Shown here in pieces: positions 1 through 9,632 of a DNA stretch of 49,754 nt (positions within the stretch are counted from its first letter, which is position 1; each line of letters starts with the position of its first letter). The stretch is taken from NCBI GenBank assembly GCA_964547135.1, contig CAZJMK010000027.1, forward strand, positions 1 through 49,754, read 5' to 3'. Position numbers and translations under genes: made by a program. Source of the stretch: JAJXSS01 sp964547135. GTDB taxonomy: Bacteria > Planctomycetota > Phycisphaerae > Phycisphaerales > Phycisphaeraceae. The notes under the pieces were generated by a model. It did no database searches. It was not told the DNA's origin and saw only the letters and a list, made by a program, of their open reading frames with translations.

Positions 1-279
1 TCACCGACCAACCGATCAACCACATCCGACCAGACGCGATAAATCGCGGCGCTAACCACCGAACACGATTCCGTTACTTGACCACTCGACCACTTCTTAA
101 GACGCGATAAATCGCGGCGCTAACCACTTCATTTTTCTTCACGCAAGTTTTTGCAGCACAAATGCCGAAATAACAGGGACGCTGTTTCCGTGATCAACCG
201 GGGCTTGCGGTTTGTAGTATGCTGTGGCATCTGTGCGGGCTTTTCCCGTCAGTGACCACACCAAGACCAGGGTTTTTCG
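1..279. repeat. Repeat mosaic upstream of the mnh operon
   Basis: This leader region is mostly repeat. It holds 'accgac/accgatcaac' units, two copies (33-56 and 101-124) of a 24-bp element with the palindromic core GCGATAAATCGC followed by GGCGCTAAC, and an 8-bp tandem motif of the type CCACTCGA/CCACTTC near 80-97. From about 125 to 279 the sequence is unique and should hold the mnhA promoter. A TAGTAT at 215-220 could be a -10 box, but no convincing -35 stands at the right distance. Confidence 0.7.
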
Positions 280-3087
280 ATGCAACCATTGCATTGGCTG
301 CTGCTAGCCATCGTCAGTCCGGTGTTGTGCGGACTACTGGGCCTTTTGTTGCCCCGCAAGGCTTTATTGCCACGGGTGCTTTTGGCCATTCTCGGTCCGG
401 TCAGCGCGGTCACGCTGCTCTTGATGCACATACAAAGTCACGGGGTGGACCCGACGATGTTGCAGCAAACCGGGGCATTGGCGCAAAGCTGGATGCCGAC
501 GGTGCAATTGAACCTGGCTTTGCAGCCGGACCGATTCGGGTTGTTTTTCGCGCTGCTGGTGGCGGTGGTGGGCGTTTGCATCAGCTTTTACGCCCGGGGC
601 TACTTCGGCAAGGACCATGACAGCCTGTATCGCTTTTACCCTTGTCTGATGCTGTTCATGACGGCCATGCTGGGCGTTGCGTTGTCCGACAATTTCATGC
701 TGATGCTCTTGTTCTGGGAGATGACGTCGATCAGCTCGTTCCTGCTCATCGGCTGGGAACGCGATGACTCGGCTGCGGTGAAAAAAGCGATGCAGGCGTT
801 CATCACCACCGGGCTGGGCGGCCTGGGGTTGATGGGCGGCTTGATTCTGCTGGGGCTGCACACCGACGCCTGGTCGTTCTCGGCTTTGCTGCAGTTGCAC
901 GACACCGGCAAACTCACAGCTGACTCACTGACGATCACCAGTTTTGTTTTGATTTTTTTGGGGGCGGCGACCAAAAGCGCCCAGTGGCCGTTTCACTTCT
1001 GGTTACCCGGGGCCATGGCGGCACCGACGCCGGTGTCGGCTTATCTGCACTCGGCCACGATGGTCAAGGCCGGGGTGTACCTGACCGGTCGTCTCTGGCC
1101 GATGCTCGCCGAGGTGCTGCCGCTTTGGCCTTACCTGATTGTGCCGCTGGGCGGGGTGACGATGGTGTACGGGGCGTACGTGGCATTCCGTAAAACCGAC
1201 CTGAAACAAATTTTTGCCTACACCACGGTGAGTCAGCTTGGGTTGCTGATGACCATGTACGGGTTGTCAGCGATTGAGTTCAAGGGCGAGCCGAACTTGC
1301 TGTGGGACGTGACACAGATTTTGAATCACGCGCTCTACAAAGCCCCCTTGTTCATCTTGGCTGGGGCGATTGGTCACGTAGCGATGACCCGTGAATTGGC
1401 GGAGTTGCGCGGGTTGTATCACAAGGGTGGGCAGTTTCGGTTGATGACGGTGATATTGCTGCTGGCGGCGTATGCCATGGCAGCCGGGCCGATGACGCTC
1501 AGCTTCACCGCGAAAGAGCTTTTCTTCTATCAAATCTGGCATGCTTACGAAGCGACGCATCACCCGGCTTTTTGGGCTTTGATCGCTGCGGGCGTGGCCA
1601 CGGGCATGTTCAACGTCGGCATCTTTATCAAACTGTTCCGTGTGCTGGTGCTGGCCAAACCGCACCATGGCCACCAGGCTCACGACGAACCCGATCCGCA
1701 CCAGAGTGAAATCGATGAAAACCAGCGTGCAGCGCAGGGCCATGCCGCTCATGTGCCTGCGCATGGTGTTCATGCCCATGCAATTGTTGCGGGTGCTCAT
1801 GCAGCACACGTCGGGGGCGGGGGGCATGTTGGGGGCCATGCCGGGGGTGGTCACGCTACACACGACCACGATCACGAAACCGGCTTCTGGTCATGGATGC
1901 TCTGGCTGCCCGGTTTGGCTTTGGTGCTTTTCCAATACCTGGGCGGTATCGTGCCCGGCCTGCACACCCGACTTTTCGGTTTGCTCGAACGGCCTGACAG
2001 TTTGAACTACAAGTTTTCGTCCCTTGCCAAATTCCCCATGACCTGGGACGCATTCCTTCACCCCAGCATGCCCCTTTACATGAGCCTTGCCGCTGTCGCA
2101 CTGGGTATCGTGCTGGGGTTACGCAAGGTGAGTTTCCATGGCTGGGCAGACCCGCACGATGGCATCTACCCGGGGTTTTACACGCTCTGCACCAAGGGCG
2201 GGGGCAAGGTTTTCGGTTTGGTGCAAACCGGTCACAACGCGGCTTACGTGGCCATGGTGAGCTTGTTTATTGTCGGTCTGTTTGCCTGGTCGATCGGGTT
2301 CAATTTGAATCAATTGGAAGTGCCCGCAGCCATGAGCGCTCAGTGGGCGGAGCTTGCCGACTGGTCGGCCATGGTGCCTGCTTATATTTGGACCACTTTC
2401 GTCTGCGCCACCGCCCTGATCATGCCCTTGGTGGGTGACAGGCCCACGCGGGTGCTGGTTTTGGGTGCGTGCGGTTTTTCCGTCGTGGCGGTCTATTACC
2501 TCTATCAAGCCCCCGACCTGGCGCTGACGCAGATCAGCATTGAAATCGTCTCGCTGATTTTGTTTTTACTGGTGCTGAGTTTGCTGCCCAGTGTGCCGGC
2601 GCAGAAAGAAATGCAGGTATTGCCCCGTGCGGTCATCGGCATCTCCGTCGGGATGGTCGCCTTCTGGCTGACGCTCACCAGTTCTTTGGGGCCGCAGCCG
2701 CTGATGACCGATGCGTTCACCAAGCCCGACGGTCAGCGGTTTGCCCATCTGGGTGAATTCTTTTTGCGGAACAGTCACAAGGGTTATGACACCGCCCACG
2801 TCCACGACGACCAACCAGCTTTGCAGGGCGGCGTGGTCGATCGCGGTGTCGAGCACCTGTCCAGCTTCGGCACCGGCAACCCCCGGAAGGATACCCTGGC
2901 CCACGAACCGCACACGATCACACTGCACAAAGGCGGTGGTGGGGCGAATGTGGTGAATGTGATTCTGGTCGATGGCCGAGGGTTTGACACCATGGGCGAA
3001 ATCACCGTACTGGGCCTGGCCGCACTGGGCGTGTGGGCCATGCTCGCCAAACCGAAAAAACAGACGCCGAAAATCAGGGTTGAGTGA
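280..3087 (+). CDS. mnhA: Na+(cation)/H+ antiporter subunit A (MrpA/MnhA), with His-rich insert
   Basis: Largest subunit of the Mrp multi-subunit cation/proton antiporter, a membrane complex that exports Na+ in exchange for protons. The N-terminal half is the complex-I-like antiporter module, with the expected membrane glutamate (FWEMTS, about E147) and lysine (HSATMVKAG, about K263). The C-terminal half carries the MbhD-like stretch (APDLALTQISIEIVS) and the MbhE-like end (NVVNVILVDGRGFDTMGE). At 935 aa it is longer than usual MrpA (about 800). Much of the excess is a hydrophilic insert at about residues 461-534 with some 18 histidines. It is the first gene of a same-strand set mnhA-G, and this gene order makes the call firm. 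Confidence 0.95.
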   Translation: MQPLHWLLLAIVSPVLCGLLGLLLPRKALLPRVLLAILGPVSAVTLLLMHIQSHGVDPTMLQQTGALAQSWMPTVQLNLALQPDRFGLFFALLVAVVGVCISFYARGYFGKDHDSLYRFYPCLMLFMTAMLGVALSDNFMLMLLFWEMTSISSFLLIGWERDDSAAVKKAMQAFITTGLGGLGLMGGLILLGLHTDAWSFSALLQLHDTGKLTADSLTITSFVLIFLGAATKSAQWPFHFWLPGAMAAPTPVSAYLHSATMVKAGVYLTGRLWPMLAEVLPLWPYLIVPLGGVTMVYGAYVAFRKTDLKQIFAYTTVSQLGLLMTMYGLSAIEFKGEPNLLWDVTQILNHALYKAPLFILAGAIGHVAMTRELAELRGLYHKGGQFRLMTVILLLAAYAMAAGPMTLSFTAKELFFYQIWHAYEATHHPAFWALIAAGVATGMFNVGIFIKLFRVLVLAKPHHGHQAHDEPDPHQSEIDENQRAAQGHAAHVPAHGVHAHAIVAGAHAAHVGGGGHVGGHAGGGHATHDHDHETGFWSWMLWLPGLALVLFQYLGGIVPGLHTRLFGLLERPDSLNYKFSSLAKFPMTWDAFLHPSMPLYMSLAAVALGIVLGLRKVSFHGWADPHDGIYPGFYTLCTKGGGKVFGLVQTGHNAAYVAMVSLFIVGLFAWSIGFNLNQLEVPAAMSAQWAELADWSAMVPAYIWTTFVCATALIMPLVGDRPTRVLVLGACGFSVVAVYYLYQAPDLALTQISIEIVSLILFLLVLSLLPSVPAQKEMQVLPRAVIGISVGMVAFWLTLTSSLGPQPLMTDAFTKPDGQRFAHLGEFFLRNSHKGYDTAHVHDDQPALQGGVVDRGVEHLSSFGTGNPRKDTLAHEPHTITLHKGGGGANVVNVILVDGRGFDTMGEITVLGLAALGVWAMLAKPKKQTPKIRVE

Positions 3088-3227
3088 AAATGATGCCGAG
3101 CCCGTTACACCGTATGAATATGACGCCGTGCCCTTTAGGGCCGGATATCCGGGGCTAAAGCCCTCGGCGTCCTCAACCCCCAAGCCCTCGGCGTCCATGT
3201 AAACATGATGAAGCATTAGCAATAACC
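3088..3227. repeat. Paired-hairpin repeat between mnhA and mnhB
   Basis: Positions 3122-3171 carry the GACGCCG...CGGCGTC element: a GCCCTTTAGGGC hairpin followed by a GGGGCTAAAGCCC hairpin, within outer arms GACGCCG and CGGCGTC. The last part (AAGCCCTCGGCGTC) is repeated at 3182-3195. The element sits inside the operon, so it is probably transcribed with mnhA-B. Confidence 0.8.
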
Positions 3228-3668
3228 ATGACCACCCTCATCCTACAAACCGCGGGTCGCATCCTTGTACCGCTCTCCCTGGCGTTTGGGGTATTTATTT
3301 ACTTCAAGGGTCATCAGACCCCCGGCGGCGGGTTCGTCGGCGGACTGGTCCTGGCCGTCGCCCTCATCATCGCGCGCATGGCCTACGGCGGGGACATCGG
3401 CTCATCCGCCATGCGCAACATCCAACGTTCCACCATCGCCGTGGGCCTGTTCTTCGCCCTGCTCACCGGGACCGGGGCCTTGTTCTTCGGCCTGCCCTTT
3501 TTCACCTCCAACAACGGCTACCTGCCCCTGCCCAGCCTCGACGGCACCACCGACATGGGCAAGTTCCACTGGGCCAGCGTCATGCTCTTTGACCTGGGCG
3601 TCATGCTCACCGTCGCCGGCGTGGTCGTGGCCATGATCGAGGCCCTGATCAAGGAGCTGCGCTCATGA
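3228..3668 (+). CDS. mnhB: Na+/H+ antiporter subunit B (MrpB/MnhB)
   Basis: Small membrane subunit of the Mrp antiporter, 146 aa, normal for the family. It has about four hydrophobic segments and the family-typical glycine-rich turn HQTPGGGFVGG after the first segment, followed by a long hydrophobic helix. Its stop overlaps the start of mnhC by 4 bp (ATGA), which suggests translational coupling. It works with the A, C and D subunits in the inner membrane. The family call rests on the GGGFVGG motif and on gene order. Confidence 0.93.
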   Translation: MTTLILQTAGRILVPLSLAFGVFIYFKGHQTPGGGFVGGLVLAVALIIARMAYGGDIGSSAMRNIQRSTIAVGLFFALLTGTGALFFGLPFFTSNNGYLPLPSLDGTTDMGKFHWASVMLFDLGVMLTVAGVVVAMIEALIKELRS

Positions 3669-4012
3669 CGCTACTAACCTCCCTCATGGTCGGCATCATC
3701 TTTTCCGTGTCGATTTACATGATGCTCGGACGCGAATTGAAAGGCGTCTGCATGGGCGTGTTCCTCTTGGGCCATGGCGCCAACCTGGCGATTTTGAACG
3801 CCAGCCGCTCGCCCATGGGCAAGTTGCCGCCGATCCTTGAATCAGGTGTGCCCTACTCGGCTTACGTTGATCCGCTGCCCCAGGCCCTGATCCTCACCGC
3901 CATCGTCATCGGCTTTGCGGTGCAGGCGTTCCTTCTGACCCTGCTGGTGGTCACCTGGCGACGCATGCGCACCCTCGAAGTGAGCGACCTGGCGATCGAT
4001 CCCGAGGCCTGA
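3665..4012 (+). CDS. mnhC: Na+/H+ antiporter subunit C (MrpC/MnhC, NuoK-like)
   Basis: A 115-aa, three-helix membrane protein related to NuoK of complex I. The segment LGHGANLAILNASR in the second helix and PLPQALILTAIVIGFAVQAF in the third are typical of MrpC. It overlaps mnhB by 4 bp. A 212-bp repeat-filled gap separates it from mnhD, unusual because these genes are commonly tightly packed. Confidence 0.93.
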   Translation: MTLLTSLMVGIIFSVSIYMMLGRELKGVCMGVFLLGHGANLAILNASRSPMGKLPPILESGVPYSAYVDPLPQALILTAIVIGFAVQAFLLTLLVVTWRRMRTLEVSDLAIDPEA

Positions 4013-4224
4013 AAAAGAAGTGGTCAAGTGGCCGAGTGCGGAAAACAAGCCAAGGACGAGACCGACAGGTCGAGGACTTGGGTATCTGACAAATGGATGG
4101 ATCATGGATAAAGGATCATGTTCAATCACAGAATCGATGGCCAATCACCATCTCTGTACATCATCCATTATCCATCATCCATTATCCATGAGACCAAAGT
4201 AACCCAATGACCTGCCCCTAAAAC
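4013..4224. repeat. Repeat mosaic between mnhC and mnhD
   Basis: Three repeat families stand side by side: 8-bp AGTGGTCA/AGTGGCCG units (about 4017-4038); a covarying hairpin element at 4046-4085 with outer arms CCAAG/CTTGG and inner stem GACC/GGTC; and a long inverted element at about 4090-4192 whose arms are ATGGATC-type 7-mers on the left and their complement on the right, around a unique core of about 60 bp. Confidence 0.8.
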
Positions 4225-5874
4225 ATGCTCCCCCAACATCACATTCTCCTGTTCGTCATCGTGCCCATGTTCGCGGGCATCGTGGCCATGTTCCTTTACC
4301 CCTGGCGCAAGCTGCAACGGCTTTGGGGCATCCTTGCCCTATTGGCCAACCTCACCGTCGCCATCATGGGCGTACTGGCGGTGTTCAACGGGTACGATCA
4401 GCCGGGGTCGATCCTGGTTTCGCAAATGGGCAACTGGCCGGCCCCCTTCGGCATCACCGTCGTCCTCGACGGCTTATCCGCCCTGATGCTGCTGGTTGCC
4501 GCCATTGTCGTACTCGCCGTGTTCATTTACGCCATTCACCAACTCCCCGACGATGTCGAAACCGGCCTGTTCCACCCCCTGTTCCACTTCCAACTCATGG
4601 GCGTGAACTGGGCCTTTGTCACCGGCGACCTCTTTAACCTCTTTGTCTCCTTCGAAATCATGTTGCTCGCTTCGTACGCCCTGTTCGTCCTGGGCACCAG
4701 TCGCGCCCAAATACGGCAAGCCTACAAATACATTCTGCTCAACCTGCTCGGTTCGACGCTCTTTGTCACCTGTGCCGGCATGTTGTACGGGCACATCGGC
4801 ACGCTCAACATGGCCGACATCGCCCGCATCGCCTACACCGGTCAACTGCCCCCCAATTCCATTCCGCTCATCGCCATGCTTCTCGTCGTCTTCGGCGGAA
4901 AGACCGCCATCTTCCCTCTCTGGTTCTGGCTGCCCGACAGTTACCCGACGCTGCCGCCCGCCTTGGTCGCCCTGTTTGCCGGGCTGCTGACCAAGGTCGG
5001 TGCCTACGTCATGCTCCGCGTCTTTGTCATGATGTTCGGTGCCAGTGAAGCGGTGACCAACGTGTTGTTGCCGGTGGTGCTCATCAGTGCCGGGGTCACC
5101 ATGTTCGTCGGCGTACTGGGTGCGGTATCCATGCACACGGTGCGTCGCATCCTCGCCATTCACATCATCAGTCAGGTCGGCTACATGGTGCTGGGCATCG
5201 GCCTGGGTATGGGGGCGGTCGCCTCCATTTCCCCTGAAACGCTCGACAGCAAAACCCTGGCCGTCGCCGGGGCGATTTTCTTTATTCTGCACAACATGGT
5301 CGTCAAGTGCTGCCTCTTCCTCTGCGGCGGGCTGATCATCGCCCATGCCGGGAGTGACGACCTGCCCCACATCGGCGGACTGCTCAAACGTGCCCCCTGG
5401 TTGGCGGTGCTCTTTTTCATCGCCTCCATGTCCCTGGCCGGGCTGCCTCCGCTGTCGGGCTTCTTCGGCAAGTGGGTGCTCATCTCCGAAAGTTTCCATC
5501 AACATCAATACACCCTGGCGGGGTTTGCATTGGCGACCAGTCTGCTGACCTTGCTGTCCATGTTGAAAATTTGGAGTTACGGTTTCTGGTCGCCGGCTCA
5601 GGGACAACACGTCACCGAACCGACGCATCGGCCCAACGTCACCGGCGGCATGGTCGCCATCACGATGCTGGTCGTCGTCGCCCTCTCCATGGGTCTTGCA
5701 GCGCAAAACTGGCTCAACCTCTGTCACGTGGCCGCGCGCAGCATCGTCGATCCCAAACCCTACATCACCGCGGTGCTGGGCCATGAATCTTTGGCGCTGA
5801 CGCCGAGCCCTTCAGGGCCGGATCATCCGGGGCTGAAGCCCTCGGCGTCAACCATCGTGACCAGTGCCCCGTGA
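4225..5874 (+). CDS. mnhD: Na+/H+ antiporter subunit D (MrpD/MnhD)
   Basis: Second complex-I-like antiporter subunit of the Mrp complex (NuoM/NuoN relative), about 14 membrane helices. The essential glutamate (VSFEIMLLASYALF, about E144) and lysine (LTKVGAYVMLRVF, about K257) are present. The final part of the 549-aa product (LTPSPSGPDHPGLKPSAS, about residues 526-543) is not family sequence. It is the translation of an intergenic-type repeat element at 5799-5849, so the original stop codon was probably displaced by the repeat. No clear Shine-Dalgarno precedes the ATG, and the repeat-filled gap lies immediately before it. Confidence 0.93.
   Translation: MLPQHHILLFVIVPMFAGIVAMFLYPWRKLQRLWGILALLANLTVAIMGVLAVFNGYDQPGSILVSQMGNWPAPFGITVVLDGLSALMLLVAAIVVLAVFIYAIHQLPDDVETGLFHPLFHFQLMGVNWAFVTGDLFNLFVSFEIMLLASYALFVLGTSRAQIRQAYKYILLNLLGSTLFVTCAGMLYGHIGTLNMADIARIAYTGQLPPNSIPLIAMLLVVFGGKTAIFPLWFWLPDSYPTLPPALVALFAGLLTKVGAYVMLRVFVMMFGASEAVTNVLLPVVLISAGVTMFVGVLGAVSMHTVRRILAIHIISQVGYMVLGIGLGMGAVASISPETLDSKTLAVAGAIFFILHNMVVKCCLFLCGGLIIAHAGSDDLPHIGGLLKRAPWLAVLFFIASMSLAGLPPLSGFFGKWVLISESFHQHQYTLAGFALATSLLTLLSMLKIWSYGFWSPAQGQHVTEPTHRPNVTGGMVAITMLVVVALSMGLAAQNWLNLCHVAARSIVDPKPYITAVLGHESLALTPSPSGPDHPGLKPSASTIVTSAP
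5799..5849 (+). repeat. GACGCCG paired-hairpin repeat inside the 3' end of mnhD
   Basis: Same element as at 3122 and 32572: GACGCCGAGCCCTTCAGGG, GGAT, then a second hairpin GGGGCTGAAGCCC and CGGCGTC. Here the spacer between the two hairpins is minimal. It is translated as part of MnhD and ends 25 bp before the end of the stop codon. Confidence 0.85.
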
Positions 5875-5911
5875 TGAACCAGTCGATTTTCAACGCACCA
5901 AGGACCCCCCA

Positions 5912-6397
5912 ATGTCCCTCTTCCTTCTCAACATCCTGCTGGCGGTGATCTGGATGTTTCTCTTTGGGTCGTTTGACCTTTACACCCTGCTGGCCGGGCT
6001 GGTCATCGGTTTCATCCTGCTGGCCTTGGTCAGCAAAATGATCCTCGCCCAGACCTATGGCGGACGCCTGGCACGCCTGCTTTCCTTCACCGGCTACTTC
6101 GTCAAAATCCTCATCAAGTCCAACTGGGTCGTCGCCAAAGTCGTCATCCGACCCGGACGCATCACCGGTATTCACTTTCACCCGCGCCTGGTCCGCTACG
6201 ATGTCGAGGGTATGAACGACATCCAAATCACCACCCTGGCCACGCTCATCACCCTCACCCCCGGCACGCTGTCGATGGACGTTTCCCCCGACAAAAAATT
6301 TCTTTACGTGCATTGCATGTTCGGCCTGGACCGCGATGCCGCCATCGCCGACCTCGACGAACTCCGCGATCGCATGATGCGCGAGGTGTTTCAATGA
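5912..6397 (+). CDS. mnhE: Na+/H+ antiporter subunit E (MrpE/MnhE)
   Basis: Membrane subunit E of the Mrp antiporter, 161 aa from ATG 5912. The family features are the N-terminal hydrophobic pair, the KSNWVVAKVVIRPGRITGIHF segment (residues split by short variable positions) and LATLITLTPGTLSMDV in the C-terminal half. An upstream GTG at 5864 would overlap mnhD and add 16 residues with no family resemblance, so ATG 5912 is preferred. The stop overlaps the mnhF start (ATGA). Confidence 0.92.
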   Translation: MSLFLLNILLAVIWMFLFGSFDLYTLLAGLVIGFILLALVSKMILAQTYGGRLARLLSFTGYFVKILIKSNWVVAKVVIRPGRITGIHFHPRLVRYDVEGMNDIQITTLATLITLTPGTLSMDVSPDKKFLYVHCMFGLDRDAAIADLDELRDRMMREVFQ

Positions 6398-6783
6398 ACC
6401 TGTTCACCTTCATCACAACCCTCGCCTCCGCCGCCGACCCCGCCGCTGCGACCAGCACCCTCGACCAGTTGACGCAATGGTCGTCACAAGCGGTCGTGCT
6501 TTTGAGCTGGGTCGGCATGTTCATCATCGGCTTGGGGGCGCTGGTCTGCCTGTACCGAATCGTGCTTGGCCCGCACCTGGCCGACCGCGCCATCGGGGCT
6601 GACACCCTGTCCACCTACCTCATCGGGCTGGTGCTGCTGCTCACGCTGACGCTGGGCAATTTGATTTTCTTTGATGGTGTGTTGGTGTTGGCACTGCTGG
6701 GTTTTGCCGGCACGGTGGCCATGGCCCAGTACCTGGCGCGGCAAAAACAATCACGCCCCGTTTCGGAGCAATCACGCCCATGA
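6394..6783 (+). CDS. mnhF: Na+/H+ antiporter subunit F (MrpF/MnhF)
   Basis: Three-helix membrane subunit F, 129 aa. The core LYRIVLGPHLADRAIGADTL is the family signature, with a conserved Asp in the first loop. The N-terminus is about 40 residues longer than the shortest family members and is Ala/Thr/Ser-rich. Start 6394 overlaps the mnhE stop, and the mnhF stop overlaps the mnhG start. An open frame extends further upstream within mnhE but is not expected to be translated. Confidence 0.92.
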   Translation: MNLFTFITTLASAADPAAATSTLDQLTQWSSQAVVLLSWVGMFIIGLGALVCLYRIVLGPHLADRAIGADTLSTYLIGLVLLLTLTLGNLIFFDGVLVLALLGFAGTVAMAQYLARQKQSRPVSEQSRP

Positions 6784-7139
6784 TCACCCTGCTGCTCAAT
6801 CTGGCAACGCTGGTCTTTCTGGCGGTGGGTCTGTTTTTCATGGCGGTGGGCGCCATCGGCTTGTACCGCCTGCCCGACCTGTACAACCGCATGCACGCCA
6901 CCAGCAAATGCGTCACCCTCGGCGTGGCGGGCATGTTGCTCGCCGCAGCCATGCAACTGGTGCAACACCCCGACATTAACCCGATTCACGTCGGTACCAA
7001 AGTCGTGCTGCTGATCGCCTTCTTCTTCATCGCCATGCCCGTCGGGGCACATTTGCTCAGCAAAGCCGCCCACGAAGACGGCGCCCCGCTGGACAAGGAA
7101 ACCCTGGGCGATGAACTCAAACAAGACCGCGCGGGATAA
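6780..7139 (+). CDS. mnhG: Na+/H+ antiporter subunit G (MrpG/MnhG)
   Basis: Last gene of the antiporter operon, 119 aa with three hydrophobic segments. The motif IGLYRLPDLYNRMHATSKC after the first helix is diagnostic of MrpG. It overlaps mnhF by 4 bp. With it the complex A-G is complete in one operon. No terminator was seen after it; repeats start immediately. Confidence 0.94.
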   Translation: MITLLLNLATLVFLAVGLFFMAVGAIGLYRLPDLYNRMHATSKCVTLGVAGMLLAAAMQLVQHPDINPIHVGTKVVLLIAFFFIAMPVGAHLLSKAAHEDGAPLDKETLGDELKQDRAG

Positions 7140-7400
7140 AAGAAGTGGTCGAGTGGCCCAGTGGCCAAGTGGTCAAGTGCGACGAAAATGTCGAATTTCG
7201 GATTTAGCGGAAAATCCCGCTGTTGAAGCCGTCGGATTTCGAATATACAGAAGCAAGCCGAGTACGAGCGGCTTTGCCGCGAGGGCTCGGGTATTTTTTG
7301 ATTGAAAATTTTACGGTTTATGAATTGGACGACCAATCAACTGCAAAAGGTAAAATCACTCGGCCACTTTCGCCACGTCGGCCACTCGGCCACTTCAACA
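7140..7400. repeat. Repeat mosaic between convergent mnhG and cimA
   Basis: Holds 8-bp AGTGGTCG/AGTGGCCA units at about 7143-7180 and again in complement at 7370-7397, a GAATTTCGGATTT-type run near 7192-7206, and a covarying hairpin element at 7254-7295 with outer arms CCGAG/CTCGG and inner stem GCGGC/GCCGC. The two operons converge here, yet I see no ordinary intrinsic terminator for either. The hairpins may serve that role. Confidence 0.75.
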
Positions 7401-9077
<1,677 letters not shown>

Positions 9078-9150
9078 GCAAGGCTCCGAAAAGTTGCGGG
9101 CGATAAGGGATGGTGACACGCGCTGCTGAGTCATGGAAAAATCGAAACAC

Positions 9151-9177
9151 AAAAAAACCCGCCTTGGCCGGCGGGTG
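9151..9177 (-). terminator. Attenuator terminator in the cimA leader
   Basis: On the minus strand a 7-bp stem, ACCCGCC/GGCGGGT with loop GGCCAA (9176-9157), is followed by seven T (9157-9151). It stands 73 bp upstream of the cimA start and downstream of a short Ile-rich leader ORF. The 5' arm with its loop (CACCCGCCGGCC, 9177-9166) can alternatively pair with GGCCGGTGGTG at 9211-9201, giving about 11 pairs with one bulge, an antiterminator. Confidence 0.85.
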
Positions 9178-9210
9178 ACTGTGTTGCATTCAGTTCATAT
9201 CACCACCGGC

Positions 9211-9270
9211 CTACCTGCTTGGTAAGGTAATCATGCTGATGGCAATAATCATGGTGACAAACGGGTTCAT
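9211..9270 (-). CDS. Putative cimA leader peptide (19 aa, four Ile codons)
   Basis: Short ORF MNPFVTMIIAISMITLPSR followed by TAG. Four of its 19 codons are Ile (ATT ATT, ATC, ATT), spread over codons 8-14. That is the composition expected of a regulatory leader for an isoleucine biosynthetic gene. Its final codons (TTACCTTACC, 9230-9221) can pair with 9208-9200 (GGTGGTGA side), so a ribosome stalled at the Ile codons would free that strand for the antiterminator. A sigma70-like promoter ends about 22 bp upstream. The Shine-Dalgarno (CGGA) is weak. An overlapping 7-codon ORF starting at 9290 ends at ATGA over this start. Confidence 0.7.
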   Translation of the reverse strand: MNPFVTMIIAISMITLPSR

Positions 9271-9291
9271 GGTGCTGGTTCCGATGGCATG

Positions 9292-9319
9292 ATATTAACC
9301 GCAGACGGATGAAAAGCAA
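9292..9319 (-). promoter_or_regulatory. Promoter of the cimA leader
   Basis: Minus-strand TTGCTT (9319-9314), a 16-bp spacer, and TAATAT (9297-9292). The predicted start of transcription is near 9285, about 15 nt before the leader-peptide ATG. Confidence 0.65.
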
Positions 9320-9632
9320 CTGTGAAGTTCGGCGCACCCAGCGCCGGACAAAGAATTTGCCGCAGAGAACGCAGAGAACGCAGAGAACGCAGAGAAGAAG
9401 TGATCAAGTGACGGAACCGTATTCGGGAGTTAGCGCCGCGATTTATCGCGTCTGGTCGAAGTGGTTGATCGGTTGGTCAGTGAGTCGGTTAATCAGTTGA
9501 AGAAGTGGTCGAGTGGAACAAATAAGCCAACCCGGAACGCCGACGCAAAGCGTCCGCGCTAAACATTTTGAATCACTCGGCCAATTGGCCACTTCGTATC
9601 TGTCGGTCGATCGCGCCTGGTCCGATCCGATA
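9320..9632. repeat. Repeat mosaic between cimA leader and the HYExAFE gene
   Basis: Begins with a CGCAGAGAA 9-mer array (9362-9396), then an 8-bp AGTGATCA unit, a copy of the GCGATTTATCGC palindrome element in minus orientation (9429-9452), a stretch of TGATCGGTTGGTCAGTGAGT-like units (9461-9500), AGTGGTCG units, and their complement at 9577-9597. A degenerate hairpin element lies near 9525-9565 (ACGCCGACGCAAAGCGTCCG). Confidence 0.75.

Noticed and set aside
215..220. TAGTAT as -10 box of the mnh operon
   Set aside because: No acceptable -35 box at 16-18 bp upstream; left as a remark only.
4474..5784. 436-codon open frame on the minus strand across mnhD
   Set aside because: It is the antisense of a well-conserved membrane protein; its translation is Gly/Gln/Asp/His-rich with no domain, typical of a shadow frame in GC-rich DNA.
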